Assembly: GCF_007860015.1 (NCBI RefSeq)
Contig: NZ_SJPS01000007.1
Span: 248,001 to 312,000, forward strand
DNA length: 64,000 nucleotides
Reading direction: 5' to 3'
From: Bythopirellula polymerisocia
GTDB taxonomy: Bacteria; Planctomycetota; Planctomycetia; Pirellulales; Lacipirellulaceae
Positions 33,577 to 43,580 of this stretch are shown piece after piece. Made by a program: the position numbers and the translations under genes. Under the pieces are notes generated by a model. It saw only the letters and a program-made list of their open reading frames with translations, was not told the DNA's origin and searched no databases. Within the stretch, counting starts at the first letter, position 1, and each line of letters starts with the position of its first letter.

Positions 33577-36135
33577 TTAATCGCTCTTCGGAGGATCGGA
33601 GATTCGACTAAGCTCGATTTCCAATAGTTGTTGAGGAGGAAGCGTAATTGAAATTCGTTCGCCAGGGGATGAGATGTTTACAACATCTTCTCCGATGGAT
33701 GAACCAAGACACTTGTGTCGTACAACATATAATCCAGGCTTCACACGCCAAACACGCATAACAATTTCTCGCTGCTCGTCCGCATGAGAGAACAGTTCAA
33801 CTTTGATACCTTCCTCACGCGCATCAACTACCAAAGCGGTGAAATTCCCATCGGTATGCTCCCATGATACATAAAAATAGGGCGAAGTGTTGCTGGGGAT
33901 TCCGTCTCCTGTCAGCATTCCCTTGAGAGCCTCACTCTCAGCCACGTAAACTCGATCGGTGAAGAGTGCTTCGTTTGTTTTTAGAGGCGTATTGAATCGC
34001 ACATCATCTAAAAGAGTATTTAGTCCCTCAACTAGGTGTCGCTCGTCTCCGCTTACACGATATCGACCGTAGGGACTGCCATAGAGCATGATCAAATCAT
34101 CAAAGGTTTGATTTCTAGTAGTAAATCTCCACTGCTCGATAACTTCCCAGAAGAGCGAACAGTTTCTCAATATCTGAGCAGCCCAGGCTGGCGAGCCTTC
34201 TGGATGATTACTTTCGAGAGCTTGAGATTCCTGCGAACGAATCAAATCCAGTGTCAGCAACAGGGGCTCCAAGAGTCGTTCGTCTCTTGTCAACAGGTAG
34301 GTGTAAAATACTTGATCAAGAAGTAAGCTCCCTGCTGAGTGGTACCAATCATAATAATCCCAGTACATATCTGCTTGATACCAATTCTTTCCATCACCGT
34401 TGATTGACTCATCTTCAAAGCGAATCGAGGCCGGAAAAATACCTCGAGGCTTTCCTTTTTCAGTGCTCAATGATGCTTCTACCCAAGCCATAGACCACTC
34501 GTGGAGAGTCGCTACGAGTTGAGGATCAGGCCGACGCCCAACCAAATAGCGGACTGCTTTTGCAGCACGACAGTTGAATTCCACGTCACGTCCTTTTGGC
34601 TCTGTAGTCTCAAGATCAGTTGCACTGAACCATGCGGAGCGAAAAAAACGATTACCTTGAGGAGTCAAACCCGTCCAGAAATCTTGAAAAAGTTGCGCGG
34701 AGGGCTGCAAACGCGTCAAATACTCTGGTTCATCGGAATAGAAAACCATCAATGGGGCGGTATCGGAGATAAATTCCGAAGAGTGTTCCACGTCAGCTAA
34801 CTTGCGCGCGTAACCCTGATTCACATGTTTACTGTGCCAGACGCCATCTGCCAAAAGTTTCCAACCTTGCAGCGCGGTTTGATCACCAGCCAGGCAGAGT
34901 GGCGCCCACCACCTAAGCAGTTCCACATCATCACCAAATTTGCCCCCAAATTCTCCATTAGCGATTTGGCGTTCTGTGGTCCACCAGCGAATTATTGCTC
35001 GCAATCGGCACAAGGCTTCGTGTTGCAAAACAGACCAGGCGGGAGCTTCGGGAGACGATTCAAGACAATCACAATCGTCCTGAGAATCAATTTGTTTGCT
35101 TGCGTACATTGCTAACAAGTCATCTTCAGGATAGTTCTGGTAAAGTAACTTCAGATCGTGATTGGCATTGGCAATAACTTCGCTTCCTCCTCGTTCCTTG
35201 CCAAGCCAATAGAGCAGTCGACCTCGCAGATAGCGGGCTGGATCTGCCAAAGGCTCACCTACTGCTTTCTGTCCTGCCAGTATTCCGTCCAAGAGCATGA
35301 TTGCCTGATGATGCCGATCAAACATGCTGAGTCTGGTTTCTCCTTCAGCCCATTCCCAGCCGCGCATTTCGTAATACTTCTCTGCCGCTGCTAAGAATTC
35401 CATCCGTTGTAGCCAGAGGGCGAGAACGCTATCCGTAGGATTGGCAAGTACAGCAGTTTTCACCTCCTGGATTAAAGAAGGCAGAGATGAGTAGTTGTTG
35501 AGGCTGAGGTTACTTTTAATTTTCGCCAGGAAGTTTAGTTGGACAGGTGTGTATTCATACTGCTGACGCATTAAGGAAATACCTAATAATCGAACGTCAG
35601 AGTCTTTACCCTGGAATTTCAAAATCAATCCATCGCTACCCACTTGGGCTGTCGTATGAAAGACTCGGTATAGTTTTGGCAGATTCTGGCTCGGCTCTGC
35701 GGCCGCTGGAAACTCCTGCCAATCGACAACACACGGTTGGCCTTGGATAGAGATCTGCGTCGCATTGTGATCAAATTCTCCCATTTCCAACCAGATAGTC
35801 ACAATCCAATCGCCGGCTGCTATGTCGGCGCGAAAGTCAAACTCTTCGCCCACAACGCCGTCGATCGTCAATGCCGATCGAGACCGCGATAGATCAGCCC
35901 GAACAAATGAATCGCGTGGCGATGTGATCCATCCGAAACCCAAAGTTGTTTGATAGCGAGACGAAAGATTTAGTGCTATCGACTGGTCCGCGATCACAGA
36001 TTGAGGAGGTCCTGAATCGAATCGCAATACCTGGGATTCTGGAATCGAGAAGGCTGCAAAACATGTCGTGCAACTAAGGATCAGAATGCATTGTATCGTC
36101 TTGGCAAATGATATTGGACTAATGAAAAATGTCAT
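33577..36135 (-). CDS. Large secreted protein with a malectin-like N-terminal module, possible polysaccharide-active enzyme
   Basis: An 853-residue exported protein from ATG 36135 (signal peptide to about residue 28, SCTTCFA). Residues about 33-190 resemble the carbohydrate-binding module seen in rhamnogalacturonan-active and other polysaccharide enzymes (RFDSGPPQSV ... TLGFGW, then FDFRADIAAGDWIVTIWL). The following 650 residues are helical with many Trp/Tyr (DMYWDYYDWYHSAGSLLLDQ, RYLVGRRPD), as in alpha/alpha-toroid lyases and hydrolases. A small beta domain closes the protein. No catalytic motif was pinned down, so the enzyme class is unknown. It faces the isomerase gene at 36418 divergently and is the first gene after the IS. 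Confidence 0.65.
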   Translation of the reverse strand: MTFFISPISFAKTIQCILILSCTTCFAAFSIPESQVLRFDSGPPQSVIADQSIALNLSSRYQTTLGFGWITSPRDSFVRADLSRSRSALTIDGVVGEEFDFRADIAAGDWIVTIWLEMGEFDHNATQISIQGQPCVVDWQEFPAAAEPSQNLPKLYRVFHTTAQVGSDGLILKFQGKDSDVRLLGISLMRQQYEYTPVQLNFLAKIKSNLSLNNYSSLPSLIQEVKTAVLANPTDSVLALWLQRMEFLAAAEKYYEMRGWEWAEGETRLSMFDRHHQAIMLLDGILAGQKAVGEPLADPARYLRGRLLYWLGKERGGSEVIANANHDLKLLYQNYPEDDLLAMYASKQIDSQDDCDCLESSPEAPAWSVLQHEALCRLRAIIRWWTTERQIANGEFGGKFGDDVELLRWWAPLCLAGDQTALQGWKLLADGVWHSKHVNQGYARKLADVEHSSEFISDTAPLMVFYSDEPEYLTRLQPSAQLFQDFWTGLTPQGNRFFRSAWFSATDLETTEPKGRDVEFNCRAAKAVRYLVGRRPDPQLVATLHEWSMAWVEASLSTEKGKPRGIFPASIRFEDESINGDGKNWYQADMYWDYYDWYHSAGSLLLDQVFYTYLLTRDERLLEPLLLTLDLIRSQESQALESNHPEGSPAWAAQILRNCSLFWEVIEQWRFTTRNQTFDDLIMLYGSPYGRYRVSGDERHLVEGLNTLLDDVRFNTPLKTNEALFTDRVYVAESEALKGMLTGDGIPSNTSPYFYVSWEHTDGNFTALVVDAREEGIKVELFSHADEQREIVMRVWRVKPGLYVVRHKCLGSSIGEDVVNISSPGERISITLPPQQLLEIELSRISDPPKSD

Positions 36136-36417
36136 GCAACTACTGTAGGACTTTTTCACAAAGCCCTCGCTCTGAATACGATTAGACTTCAAACAAGCCT
36201 AGGACCATCAGTTGAATCCATTCACTCCACATTATTAAATTACTATAGCAAAGACGTTTCGTACGCACGATGGAGTCTACTGTGAAAAATACGGTGAAGG
36301 CTAAATATCGGCCAAAGTGTTTACCAGGGGGAAGTTTCCGAAATACTTGCAAGTCTAAGCCCCATAAGCAAGAATAAAGCTTCATTCACAACTCATCCTC
36401 CGACGGAGTGACTTCCA

Positions 36418-37335
36418 TTGTTATCAAACTCTTCTCGTCGAAGCTTTTTGCAGTCTTGTGCAGCCGCCGCTATTACTGTTGGAGGCTTGCAGCGACTAAC
36501 CCAGCATGCTCCAGCCATTTCTCCTATAGAGCGCAATGGCATCCCAAAGTTTAAGTTTAGCCTGGCTGCGTATAGTTATCGCAATCTTTTGACCGGTAAC
36601 TCACCAGAATTGACACTGTCTGATTTCATCGTAGATTGTGCCAACATGGGGCTCGAAGGCACTGAACTCACTTCGTACTATTTCCCGGTTCCCACCTCGA
36701 ATAGCTACCTACGCGAACTCAAGCACCAATGCTTCCAGTTCGGCTTGGGCGTTTCTGGGACTGCAGTCGGCAATGATTTCGGTTTTTTGCCAGGCAAGGA
36801 GCGCGACGAGCAGATATCAATGACCAAAGCGTGGATTGATCGTGCTGAGGTTCTCGGAGCACCAGTCATTCGAATTTTTGCGGGCAAACAGAAACCCGGT
36901 GTAAATCCCAAACACTCGCATGCTCTCATGGTTGAGGGCATAGAAGAGTGCTGTGAATATGCGGGCCTACATGGAGTTCATCTTGCTCTGGAGAATCATG
37001 GTGGTCCCACAGCGACCGTCGATGGGATGCTTGAGTTCGTCCAGGACGTAAAGAGTCCCTGGTTCGGTGTTAATCTCGACACCGGGAACTTTTATACCGA
37101 GGATCCCTATCTTGATCTCGCACGGATTGCACCCTACAGCCTCAATGTACAGGTGAAAGTCGTCACTTCTGATGAAGCAAGAGAGAACAAGCGGCCAACC
37201 GACTTTCGTCGGCTTGGACAGATCCTTCGCGATGCGAATTATCGTGGTTATGTTGCCTTAGAATACGAAGAGGAAGGCGATCCACGTCAAGAGTGCCCGA
37301 AATACCTCGACATTATTCGAGAGTCCTTCGCGTAG
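36418..37335 (+). CDS. Exported sugar phosphate isomerase/epimerase-like TIM barrel (Tat signal)
   Basis: A 305-residue protein of the xylose-isomerase-like TIM-barrel superfamily. The N-terminus has a Tat signal (NSSRRSFLQSCAAAAITVGG). The barrel shows LSDFIVDCANMGLEGTELTS, RIFAGKQKPG, HLALENHGGPTAT, GVNLDTGNFY and YVALEYEEEGDP, with the His/Glu/Asp metal-ligand pattern of the family. Start is TTG 36418 with GGAG about ten bases upstream; no ATG fits. Substrate unknown; such exported homologues are common in planctomycetes near sugar-degradation genes. Its stop is 9 bp from the converging isomerase gene. Confidence 0.82.
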   Translation: MLSNSSRRSFLQSCAAAAITVGGLQRLTQHAPAISPIERNGIPKFKFSLAAYSYRNLLTGNSPELTLSDFIVDCANMGLEGTELTSYYFPVPTSNSYLRELKHQCFQFGLGVSGTAVGNDFGFLPGKERDEQISMTKAWIDRAEVLGAPVIRIFAGKQKPGVNPKHSHALMVEGIEECCEYAGLHGVHLALENHGGPTATVDGMLEFVQDVKSPWFGVNLDTGNFYTEDPYLDLARIAPYSLNVQVKVVTSDEARENKRPTDFRRLGQILRDANYRGYVALEYEEEGDPRQECPKYLDIIRESFA

Positions 37336-37344
37336 TCTGACGGA

Positions 37345-38232
37345 TTATTTGAGATTCGATCGCATCCAATCGAGGTAATGGGCGGCGTACGCGTCAAGGT
37401 TTTCTATTGCCCCACCTCCTCGGACTGGAGAACACATTTCGTAGTTCGCGATGCCTGTAAAACCACCTTCCTGTAACCCACGGAAGAACGCGGAATAATC
37501 GATAAATCCTGTGCCAAACTTCACTGCGCGCACAAGATCAGGATAGGCACGCTCATAATTGATAAATTCAGGGCGGTAGTTGTATCTCGGCAAACGCACA
37601 TAGTCAGCGCTGGTCGTAATGGCGGTATGGGGAGCCATTTTTTTTGCACATTCATAGAGGTCTTCGCCTCTTAATGCAGGTGACCAAGCATCAAATCCCA
37701 GCTTGCAATTCGGACGCGCTATATCGTTTAACACTTCCAGAAGTGCGTCACTATGAACTCCCACATCGTGATGATTCTGTACCACCACGGTGACTTGATA
37801 TTCTGCTGCTCGATCGCACATTTCGCGGATTGCATGCACTACTGATTGCCAAACTTGGAGTGGACTTTGAAGCGTAGATTCATAGGCTGTGAAAACTCGG
37901 ATGTGTCGTGTACCTAACAGATGCGCCAGCTTTGCTAATGCTGCAACATAGCTTATTTGCATTTCCAGGTAGGGCACTTCAGAGGCTGCCAAGGGAGAGA
38001 AATCCGTGTAGCCGGCGATCACTTCGCAAGAGATAGTGTTCTCCGACAATGCCGAACGAATCGCGGCGACATACTCCTCGTTCGCATCCAAGGGAGAAAG
38101 ATGAGGCCGTTTTCCAGCGAGCATTACCGCTTCATACCCAAGCTTGGCAGCTTTAGCGATAAATTCAGTCACATTGAGTTGGTCTTGCCCCCAGTATCCC
38201 GCGTAGCTTACAGAGAATAGGCTTAGTTTCAT
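37345..38232 (-). CDS. Sugar phosphate isomerase/epimerase-like TIM barrel (cytoplasmic)
   Basis: A 295-residue TIM-barrel protein of the same superfamily as the gene at 36418 but without a signal. Key segments: FIAKAAKLGYEAVMLAGKRPH, LLGTRHIRVFTAYES, VTVVVQNHHDVG, NCKLGFDAWSPALRG and GFTGIANYEMCSPV. ATG 38232 was preferred to a GTG at 38247. Substrate unknown. Transcribed away from the PSCyt/PSD1 gene. Confidence 0.82.
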   Translation of the reverse strand: MKLSLFSVSYAGYWGQDQLNVTEFIAKAAKLGYEAVMLAGKRPHLSPLDANEEYVAAIRSALSENTISCEVIAGYTDFSPLAASEVPYLEMQISYVAALAKLAHLLGTRHIRVFTAYESTLQSPLQVWQSVVHAIREMCDRAAEYQVTVVVQNHHDVGVHSDALLEVLNDIARPNCKLGFDAWSPALRGEDLYECAKKMAPHTAITTSADYVRLPRYNYRPEFINYERAYPDLVRAVKFGTGFIDYSAFFRGLQEGGFTGIANYEMCSPVRGGGAIENLDAYAAHYLDWMRSNLK

Positions 38233-38470
38233 ATCTGATATATCCACAAGAATGATTTGCTTAAGCGAAGTGAGAAATGTGCTGACTCATTGGCTATTAT
38301 GGCATGACAGACCAGCTTTCGAACACACTTCAATTCCAAAATCTATACCGGAAAGTCCAAGCCGAATCACCTACTGACGTAGGGCCTGTGCATCTGCGGC
38401 TGTGTTGCAATAAGCATTTTTGGCGAGTAAAATGCGTAAAGAATTTGCCCTTTAATCAGGATTGCCACCT

Positions 38471-41400
38471 ATGGTTTCCATAAGAGGAGATTGGATCGCT
38501 TGCTGCTTCGTGCTTGGGTGGGTCTGTCACGCAAGTTCAGTAAAGTCGGCGGAAGAGTCTATTTCACCTTCACCTTCGCCGAAGATAACGGCAAGTGTAA
38601 ACGAGACTGACATTCCCGTCGATTATCTTCAGGACATCCGCCCGATTCTCTCTGACGCATGCTACGCATGCCACGGTCCTGACGAAGCCAGCCGAGAATC
38701 AGAGTTTCGGCTTGATCTCCTGGATCAGGCAATCTCATCAGATGGCTCCGACGAAAAAGTGATCGTTGCAGGAAATCCCGAGCAAAGCGAATTGCTGCGT
38801 AGGGTTTCCTGTAAAGATCCTGACGAAGTTATGCCACCACCAGAAACGGGAAAGTCGCTCACAAATGACCAAGTTTCTCTTATTCGTCGTTGGATTGCGC
38901 AAGGTGCTAAATGGGAGCAACACTGGGCTTTTGTAACTCCACAACGTCCAGAGTTACCCAACGTCAGTAACTCCAATTGGCCGCGCGATGCGATCGACTT
39001 TTTTGTGCTGGCAGGTCTCGACCAAAAAGGCTTGAAACCTTCCCCTGCTGCTCCAAGAGAAGTGATTATTCGACGTGTCACTCTCGATTTAACGGGATTG
39101 CCCCCCACGCTTGCTGAAGTCGAAGCATTCTTAGCAGACGAATCTCCCCAGGCTTATGAGCGAGTTGTCAATCGGCTGCTCCAGTCGCCGCAATTCGGAG
39201 TTCACATGGCGCGCTTTTGGCTCGATGCAGCCCGTTATGGCGATACGCACGGATTGCATTTGGATAATTATCGCGAGATGTGGCCATTTCGCGATTGGGT
39301 GGTTAATGCATTCAATGCAAACCTTCCGTTCGACCGGTTTGTTATCGAGCAATTGGCGGGTGATTTGCTGCCAGATCCAAAACTCGATCAACTCGTTGCC
39401 ACGGGATTCTGTCGTGCCCATGTTACTACCAACGAAGGTGGTTCGATTGAAGAAGAGGTGCATGTCAGAAATGTTGTCGATCGAACTAGTAACACGGCCA
39501 CAGTTTTTCTTGGATTGACTATGGGCTGTGCAGTTTGTCATGACCATAAATTCGATCCAATCACGCAGCGGGAATTCTACGAGTTGTCTGCTTTCTTCAA
39601 TAGTCTTGATGGACCTGCTTTAGATGGAAACATCAAAGACCCTGCACCTGTAATTAGTGTACCTAGCGAAGGCCAGGCTGCCACTCTCGCTTCTCTACGC
39701 GACCAGATTTCACAATTGAATGAGAAAAGGGACGCACGAGGAACGTCGAGCGATCATGCGTTTCTCCGGTGGATTGAGCGGCTAGTAGAGCGTGAATCCT
39801 TAAGTGCCAAATCAGAGCTTCACGTTGACGACCAGCTAGTCGTCCATTGTACTTTTGAAGACGAATCCGGGGATCAGATCAATAACCAAGCCAATCCAGC
39901 CCGACGAGGCAAGTTGATCGGTGCCAATCGAGTCGCGGGACGCACGGGCAGCGGAATACAATTCCCTGAAGGTGCAGTCGCAGATTTAGGAAATGTGGCC
40001 AGCTTTGACGATGATGACTCGTTTAGCTACGGAGCGTGGGTTAAAACGGCTAACGGGCGAAACAGCGTCGTCTTGGCTAAAACTGATCCCGCCCAACTTC
40101 ATAAAGGATACGAACTCTCGATACAAGAGGGCCAGGTCAAGGCGATTATCAGTCGCCGCCGTCCGGGCTATATTGTGAAGGTTGTTGTAAAGGAACCTTT
40201 GATTACACCTAATGAGTGGCATCATGTGTTTGTGACATACGACGGCTCGAAGTTGGCAAGCGGTGTAGTGATTTATGTTGATGGGAAACGCCAGCCAGTC
40301 GATGTCTGGTCCGATGCGTTGAAGTTTAAAGGAGGAATCCGTAACTCAGAACCCTTGTTGCTAGGTCGCCGCGATGTAGATTCTCACTTTCTCGATGGGA
40401 CGATTGACGATGTGCGCGTGTACGGCAAGCGACTTTCAGAAGCAGAAGTTCGTGCAATTTTTTTGGAGAGCGAACTCTCTTTTCTTGCCGATCCTCCCGA
40501 GAACTTGAGCGAAGCTCATCGTCAGATCCTTCAACATTTCTATTTAATGCACCACGATGACGAGTTCATTTCCTGCTCGAAAGAACTCGAACAGTTGCAT
40601 GATCAATTACGCAAAGTAACACAATCGGTGCCTACCACTCTCATTTATCGAGAGAGCAAGAATCCCCGTGAAGCTTTTCTATTGATCCGTGGCCAATACG
40701 ATAAGCCTGGAGAACAAGTCCAGCGTTCAACACCGTCGGCTCTCCCGCCCATGCCGGCTGAATTCCCGCGAAATCGTTTGGGGCTTGCTCGCTGGTTAGT
40801 GTCTCCTGAAAACCCACTCACGAGCCGAGTTGCCGTGAATCGATTCTGGCAGCAACTGTTTGGCATTGGACTGGTAGAGACGAGCGAAGATTTTGGAAAT
40901 CAGGGAACCGTTCCCTCTCACCCAGAGTTGCTGGATTGGCTAGCAGTAGAATTCCGTGAAAGTGGCTGGGACATCAAAGAACTAATGAAGCAGCTTGTGC
41001 TCTCAGCAACTTATCGCCAGAGTTCCTACGTTTCACCTACACTTGTGCTAAAGGATCCCAAGAATCGGTTTCTGGCCCGCGGGCCTCGCTTTCGACTTGA
41101 TGCAGAGACATTGAGAGATCAAGCCTTGTACTTAGGCGGTGACTTGGTGTTGGCTCTGGGTGGTCCTAGCGTAAAACCTCCTCAGCCAGCCGGACTGTGG
41201 AAAGCCGTGGGGTTCTCAAGCTCGAATACCGTGGAATTTGTGCCTGACCAGGAACCGGACAAAATCAATCGCCGGTCTCTGTATGTGTTCTTAAAACGGA
41301 CTTCTCCCCCTCCCGAGATGAGCACATTCGATGCCCCCTCACGTGAGTCAACTTGCATCCGGCGCGAGCGCACCAACACTCCGTTGCAGGCGTTGTTGCT

Positions 41401-41728
41401 GATGAATGATCCTCAGTATGTTTCTGCAGCACAAGCCTTAGCAGCACGTGCCCTTTCCGCACCTTTGGTTAATAATGCTGAGCGAGCTGCCCATATGTAC
41501 CGACTTTGTACAGCACGTTTTCCTTCTGATGCAACTTTGGACGAACTCGTACGTTTATTTGAAGACCAGTTGGATGAATACGAGCAAAATGACGAGGCTG
41601 CTCAAGAGCTCCTAGCAGTGCACTATGGGAATATAGATCGTGAAGAGTTTGAATCGCCCCAGCTTGCCGCCTGGACGGTGGTTGCCAATCTAATCCTGAA
41701 TCTTGACGAAGTCGTCAATAAGAATTAG
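38471..41728 (+). CDS. Planctomycete PSCyt1-PSCyt2-LamG-PSD1 protein
   Basis: A 1085-residue exported protein. After a signal peptide come a PSCyt1 cytochrome-c-like domain with haem motif CYACH (near 68), PSCyt2 (helix-rich, ending CAVCHDHKFDPITQREFYE near 355), an inserted LamG/concanavalin-like domain (about 460-670, SYGAWVKTANGR and WHHVFVTYDGSK) and PSD1 (NRLGLARWLVSPENPLTSRV to LVLSATYRQSS). These proteins are a hallmark of Planctomycetes, often paired with DUF1501 as here (23 bp apart), and are thought to act in periplasmic sugar oxidation or handling. AGGA lies about 11 bases before the ATG. Confidence 0.92.
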   Translation: MVSIRGDWIACCFVLGWVCHASSVKSAEESISPSPSPKITASVNETDIPVDYLQDIRPILSDACYACHGPDEASRESEFRLDLLDQAISSDGSDEKVIVAGNPEQSELLRRVSCKDPDEVMPPPETGKSLTNDQVSLIRRWIAQGAKWEQHWAFVTPQRPELPNVSNSNWPRDAIDFFVLAGLDQKGLKPSPAAPREVIIRRVTLDLTGLPPTLAEVEAFLADESPQAYERVVNRLLQSPQFGVHMARFWLDAARYGDTHGLHLDNYREMWPFRDWVVNAFNANLPFDRFVIEQLAGDLLPDPKLDQLVATGFCRAHVTTNEGGSIEEEVHVRNVVDRTSNTATVFLGLTMGCAVCHDHKFDPITQREFYELSAFFNSLDGPALDGNIKDPAPVISVPSEGQAATLASLRDQISQLNEKRDARGTSSDHAFLRWIERLVERESLSAKSELHVDDQLVVHCTFEDESGDQINNQANPARRGKLIGANRVAGRTGSGIQFPEGAVADLGNVASFDDDDSFSYGAWVKTANGRNSVVLAKTDPAQLHKGYELSIQEGQVKAIISRRRPGYIVKVVVKEPLITPNEWHHVFVTYDGSKLASGVVIYVDGKRQPVDVWSDALKFKGGIRNSEPLLLGRRDVDSHFLDGTIDDVRVYGKRLSEAEVRAIFLESELSFLADPPENLSEAHRQILQHFYLMHHDDEFISCSKELEQLHDQLRKVTQSVPTTLIYRESKNPREAFLLIRGQYDKPGEQVQRSTPSALPPMPAEFPRNRLGLARWLVSPENPLTSRVAVNRFWQQLFGIGLVETSEDFGNQGTVPSHPELLDWLAVEFRESGWDIKELMKQLVLSATYRQSSYVSPTLVLKDPKNRFLARGPRFRLDAETLRDQALYLGGDLVLALGGPSVKPPQPAGLWKAVGFSSSNTVEFVPDQEPDKINRRSLYVFLKRTSPPPEMSTFDAPSRESTCIRRERTNTPLQALLLMNDPQYVSAAQALAARALSAPLVNNAERAAHMYRLCTARFPSDATLDELVRLFEDQLDEYEQNDEAAQELLAVHYGNIDREEFESPQLAAWTVVANLILNLDEVVNKN

Positions 41729-41751
41729 TTGTTTCCGAGGGAGAGAAGAAT

Positions 41752-43215
41752 ATGGAACCAGTTCGCGAATACTTGCTGGGCACGACTCGTCGACATTTCT
41801 TTAGGCAGGGTGCATTGGGTCTAGGCTCGGCTGCTCTCAGCTCGCTCCTTTCCTCAGCCACCTCAGCTAATTCTGCTACCGCTCTGCCGTCAATTGGATT
41901 GCCAGGGGTGCCGCATTTTGCCCCAAAAGCAAAACGGGCTATCTATCTGTTTATGGCAGGTGCCCCATCGCAAATGGATATGCTCGACTACAAACCTACG
42001 ATGCACCTTTGGTATGACAAAGACTTACCAGAATCGGTCCGAAAAGGGCAACGACTGACCACTATGACCAGTGAGCAGACCCGGTTTCCTATTGCTCCAT
42101 CGAAGTACAATTTTCAGCAATATGGGCAACACGGCGCATGGGTAAGTGAACTGCTACCTTTCCATGGCCGAATGGCCGATGACATAGCAATCGTCAAATC
42201 TATCTACACAGAGGCGATCAATCACGATCCTGCTATCACATACATTTGCACAGGTAATCAACTCCCCGGTCGGGCCAGCCTTGGAGCCTGGCTAAGCTAT
42301 GGCCTGGGTTCTATGAACGAGAATCTGCCGTCTTTTGTCGTGATGACATCTTCGTGGACGGGACCCGTTGAGGCTCAGGCCCTGTACAACCGTCTTTGGG
42401 GATCTGGCTTCCTGGCTAGCAAGCATCAAGGTGTCGCTCTGCGTAGTCAAGGCGATCCAGTCCTGTTTCTCTCCAATCCACCTGGCATTGATGCATCAAC
42501 GCGACGGCGTATGCTCGACTCATTGGGGAGACTAAACCATGAGACGCTAGACCAATATGGTGACCCCGAGACTGCTGCGAGAATCACTCAGTATGAAATG
42601 GCATTCCGGATGCAGAGTTCTGTTCCCGATCTGGTTGACCTTAGTAACGAACCGCAGCACATCCTGGATATGTATGGCCCTGACGTCCAAAAGCCCGGAA
42701 CATTTGCAGCCAGCTGTCTCCTTGCCCGGAGAATGGCGGAACGTGATGTGCGTTTCGTGCAACTCTTTCATCGAGGTTGGGACCAGCATAAAAATATTGC
42801 AGTCGATTTACCCAATCAATGCCGAGATATTGATCAACCCTGCTGGGCACTGATCCAAGACCTTAAACAGCGCGGCATGCTGGACGATACACTCGTAATC
42901 TGGGGCGGGGAATTTGGCCGCACTATTTATTGCCAGGGAGAGTTAACGCATGAAAACTATGGGCGAGATCATCACCCGCGGTGCTTCACCGTCTGGCTTG
43001 CAGGTGGCGGAATCAAACCCGGAATTGTATACGGTGAAACTGACGAGTTTAGTTACAATGTCGCTGACTGCCCAGTGCACATTCACGATCTGAATGCTAC
43101 TATTCTCCATTGTCTGGGAATCGATCATCGTCGATTGACCTACCGCTCCCAGGGCCTCGATATGCGTCTTACTGGCGTGGAAGAACAGCACCCAGTGCAT
43201 GCCATTCTGGTCTGA
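41752..43215 (+). CDS. DUF1501 family exported protein (sulfatase-like fold)
   Basis: A 487-residue protein with a Tat signal (TRRHFFRQGALGLGSAALSS). The body matches DUF1501: AKRAIYLFMAGAPSQMDMLDYKP, SELLPFHGRMADDIAIVKS, NHDPAITYICTG, GSMNENLPSFVVM, RGWDQHKNI, DTLVIWGGEFGRT and GRDHHPRCFTVWLAGGGIKPG. The fold is alkaline-phosphatase/sulfatase-like. Co-transcribed with the PSCyt/PSD1 gene. Confidence 0.93.
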   Translation: MEPVREYLLGTTRRHFFRQGALGLGSAALSSLLSSATSANSATALPSIGLPGVPHFAPKAKRAIYLFMAGAPSQMDMLDYKPTMHLWYDKDLPESVRKGQRLTTMTSEQTRFPIAPSKYNFQQYGQHGAWVSELLPFHGRMADDIAIVKSIYTEAINHDPAITYICTGNQLPGRASLGAWLSYGLGSMNENLPSFVVMTSSWTGPVEAQALYNRLWGSGFLASKHQGVALRSQGDPVLFLSNPPGIDASTRRRMLDSLGRLNHETLDQYGDPETAARITQYEMAFRMQSSVPDLVDLSNEPQHILDMYGPDVQKPGTFAASCLLARRMAERDVRFVQLFHRGWDQHKNIAVDLPNQCRDIDQPCWALIQDLKQRGMLDDTLVIWGGEFGRTIYCQGELTHENYGRDHHPRCFTVWLAGGGIKPGIVYGETDEFSYNVADCPVHIHDLNATILHCLGIDHRRLTYRSQGLDMRLTGVEEQHPVHAILV

Positions 43216-43580
43216 AGCAACATAACAAATCGTAAAAGTCTAAGAAGTCTGAAATTGGGCTGACATCAAAGTAGGTTGATTGTCTGATGAGGAAAAGAGT
43301 CCTCTGATTCGAGAATTGATGTGACACAGATCTACCGGTAGATCAATCATTTTATGTACCGCGCATCTTCAACAATCTTAGAGGGTGTTGCGTAAATTCC
43401 AATAGGATCGGAGCGCTACTGAGCAACCAGAGTGCTGTGTCATATTGAATCGGTTGCAATATGCTTTGACTAAACGCCATCTGATTCTTCCGCCCGACCG
43501 TCATGCATTTATTTGAGCGACTTGGGTCTCAGGTTGCATTTTTGTTTTATGGATTCTTCCTATACATGGAATAATACTTA
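43216..43580. promoter_or_regulatory. Upstream region of the PIG-L gene with a perfect 16-bp palindrome
   Basis: GATCTACCGGTAGATC at 43329-43344 is perfectly palindromic and looks like a regulator site or short hairpin between DUF1501 and the deacetylase gene. The rest of these 365 bases shows no gene. Confidence 0.4.
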
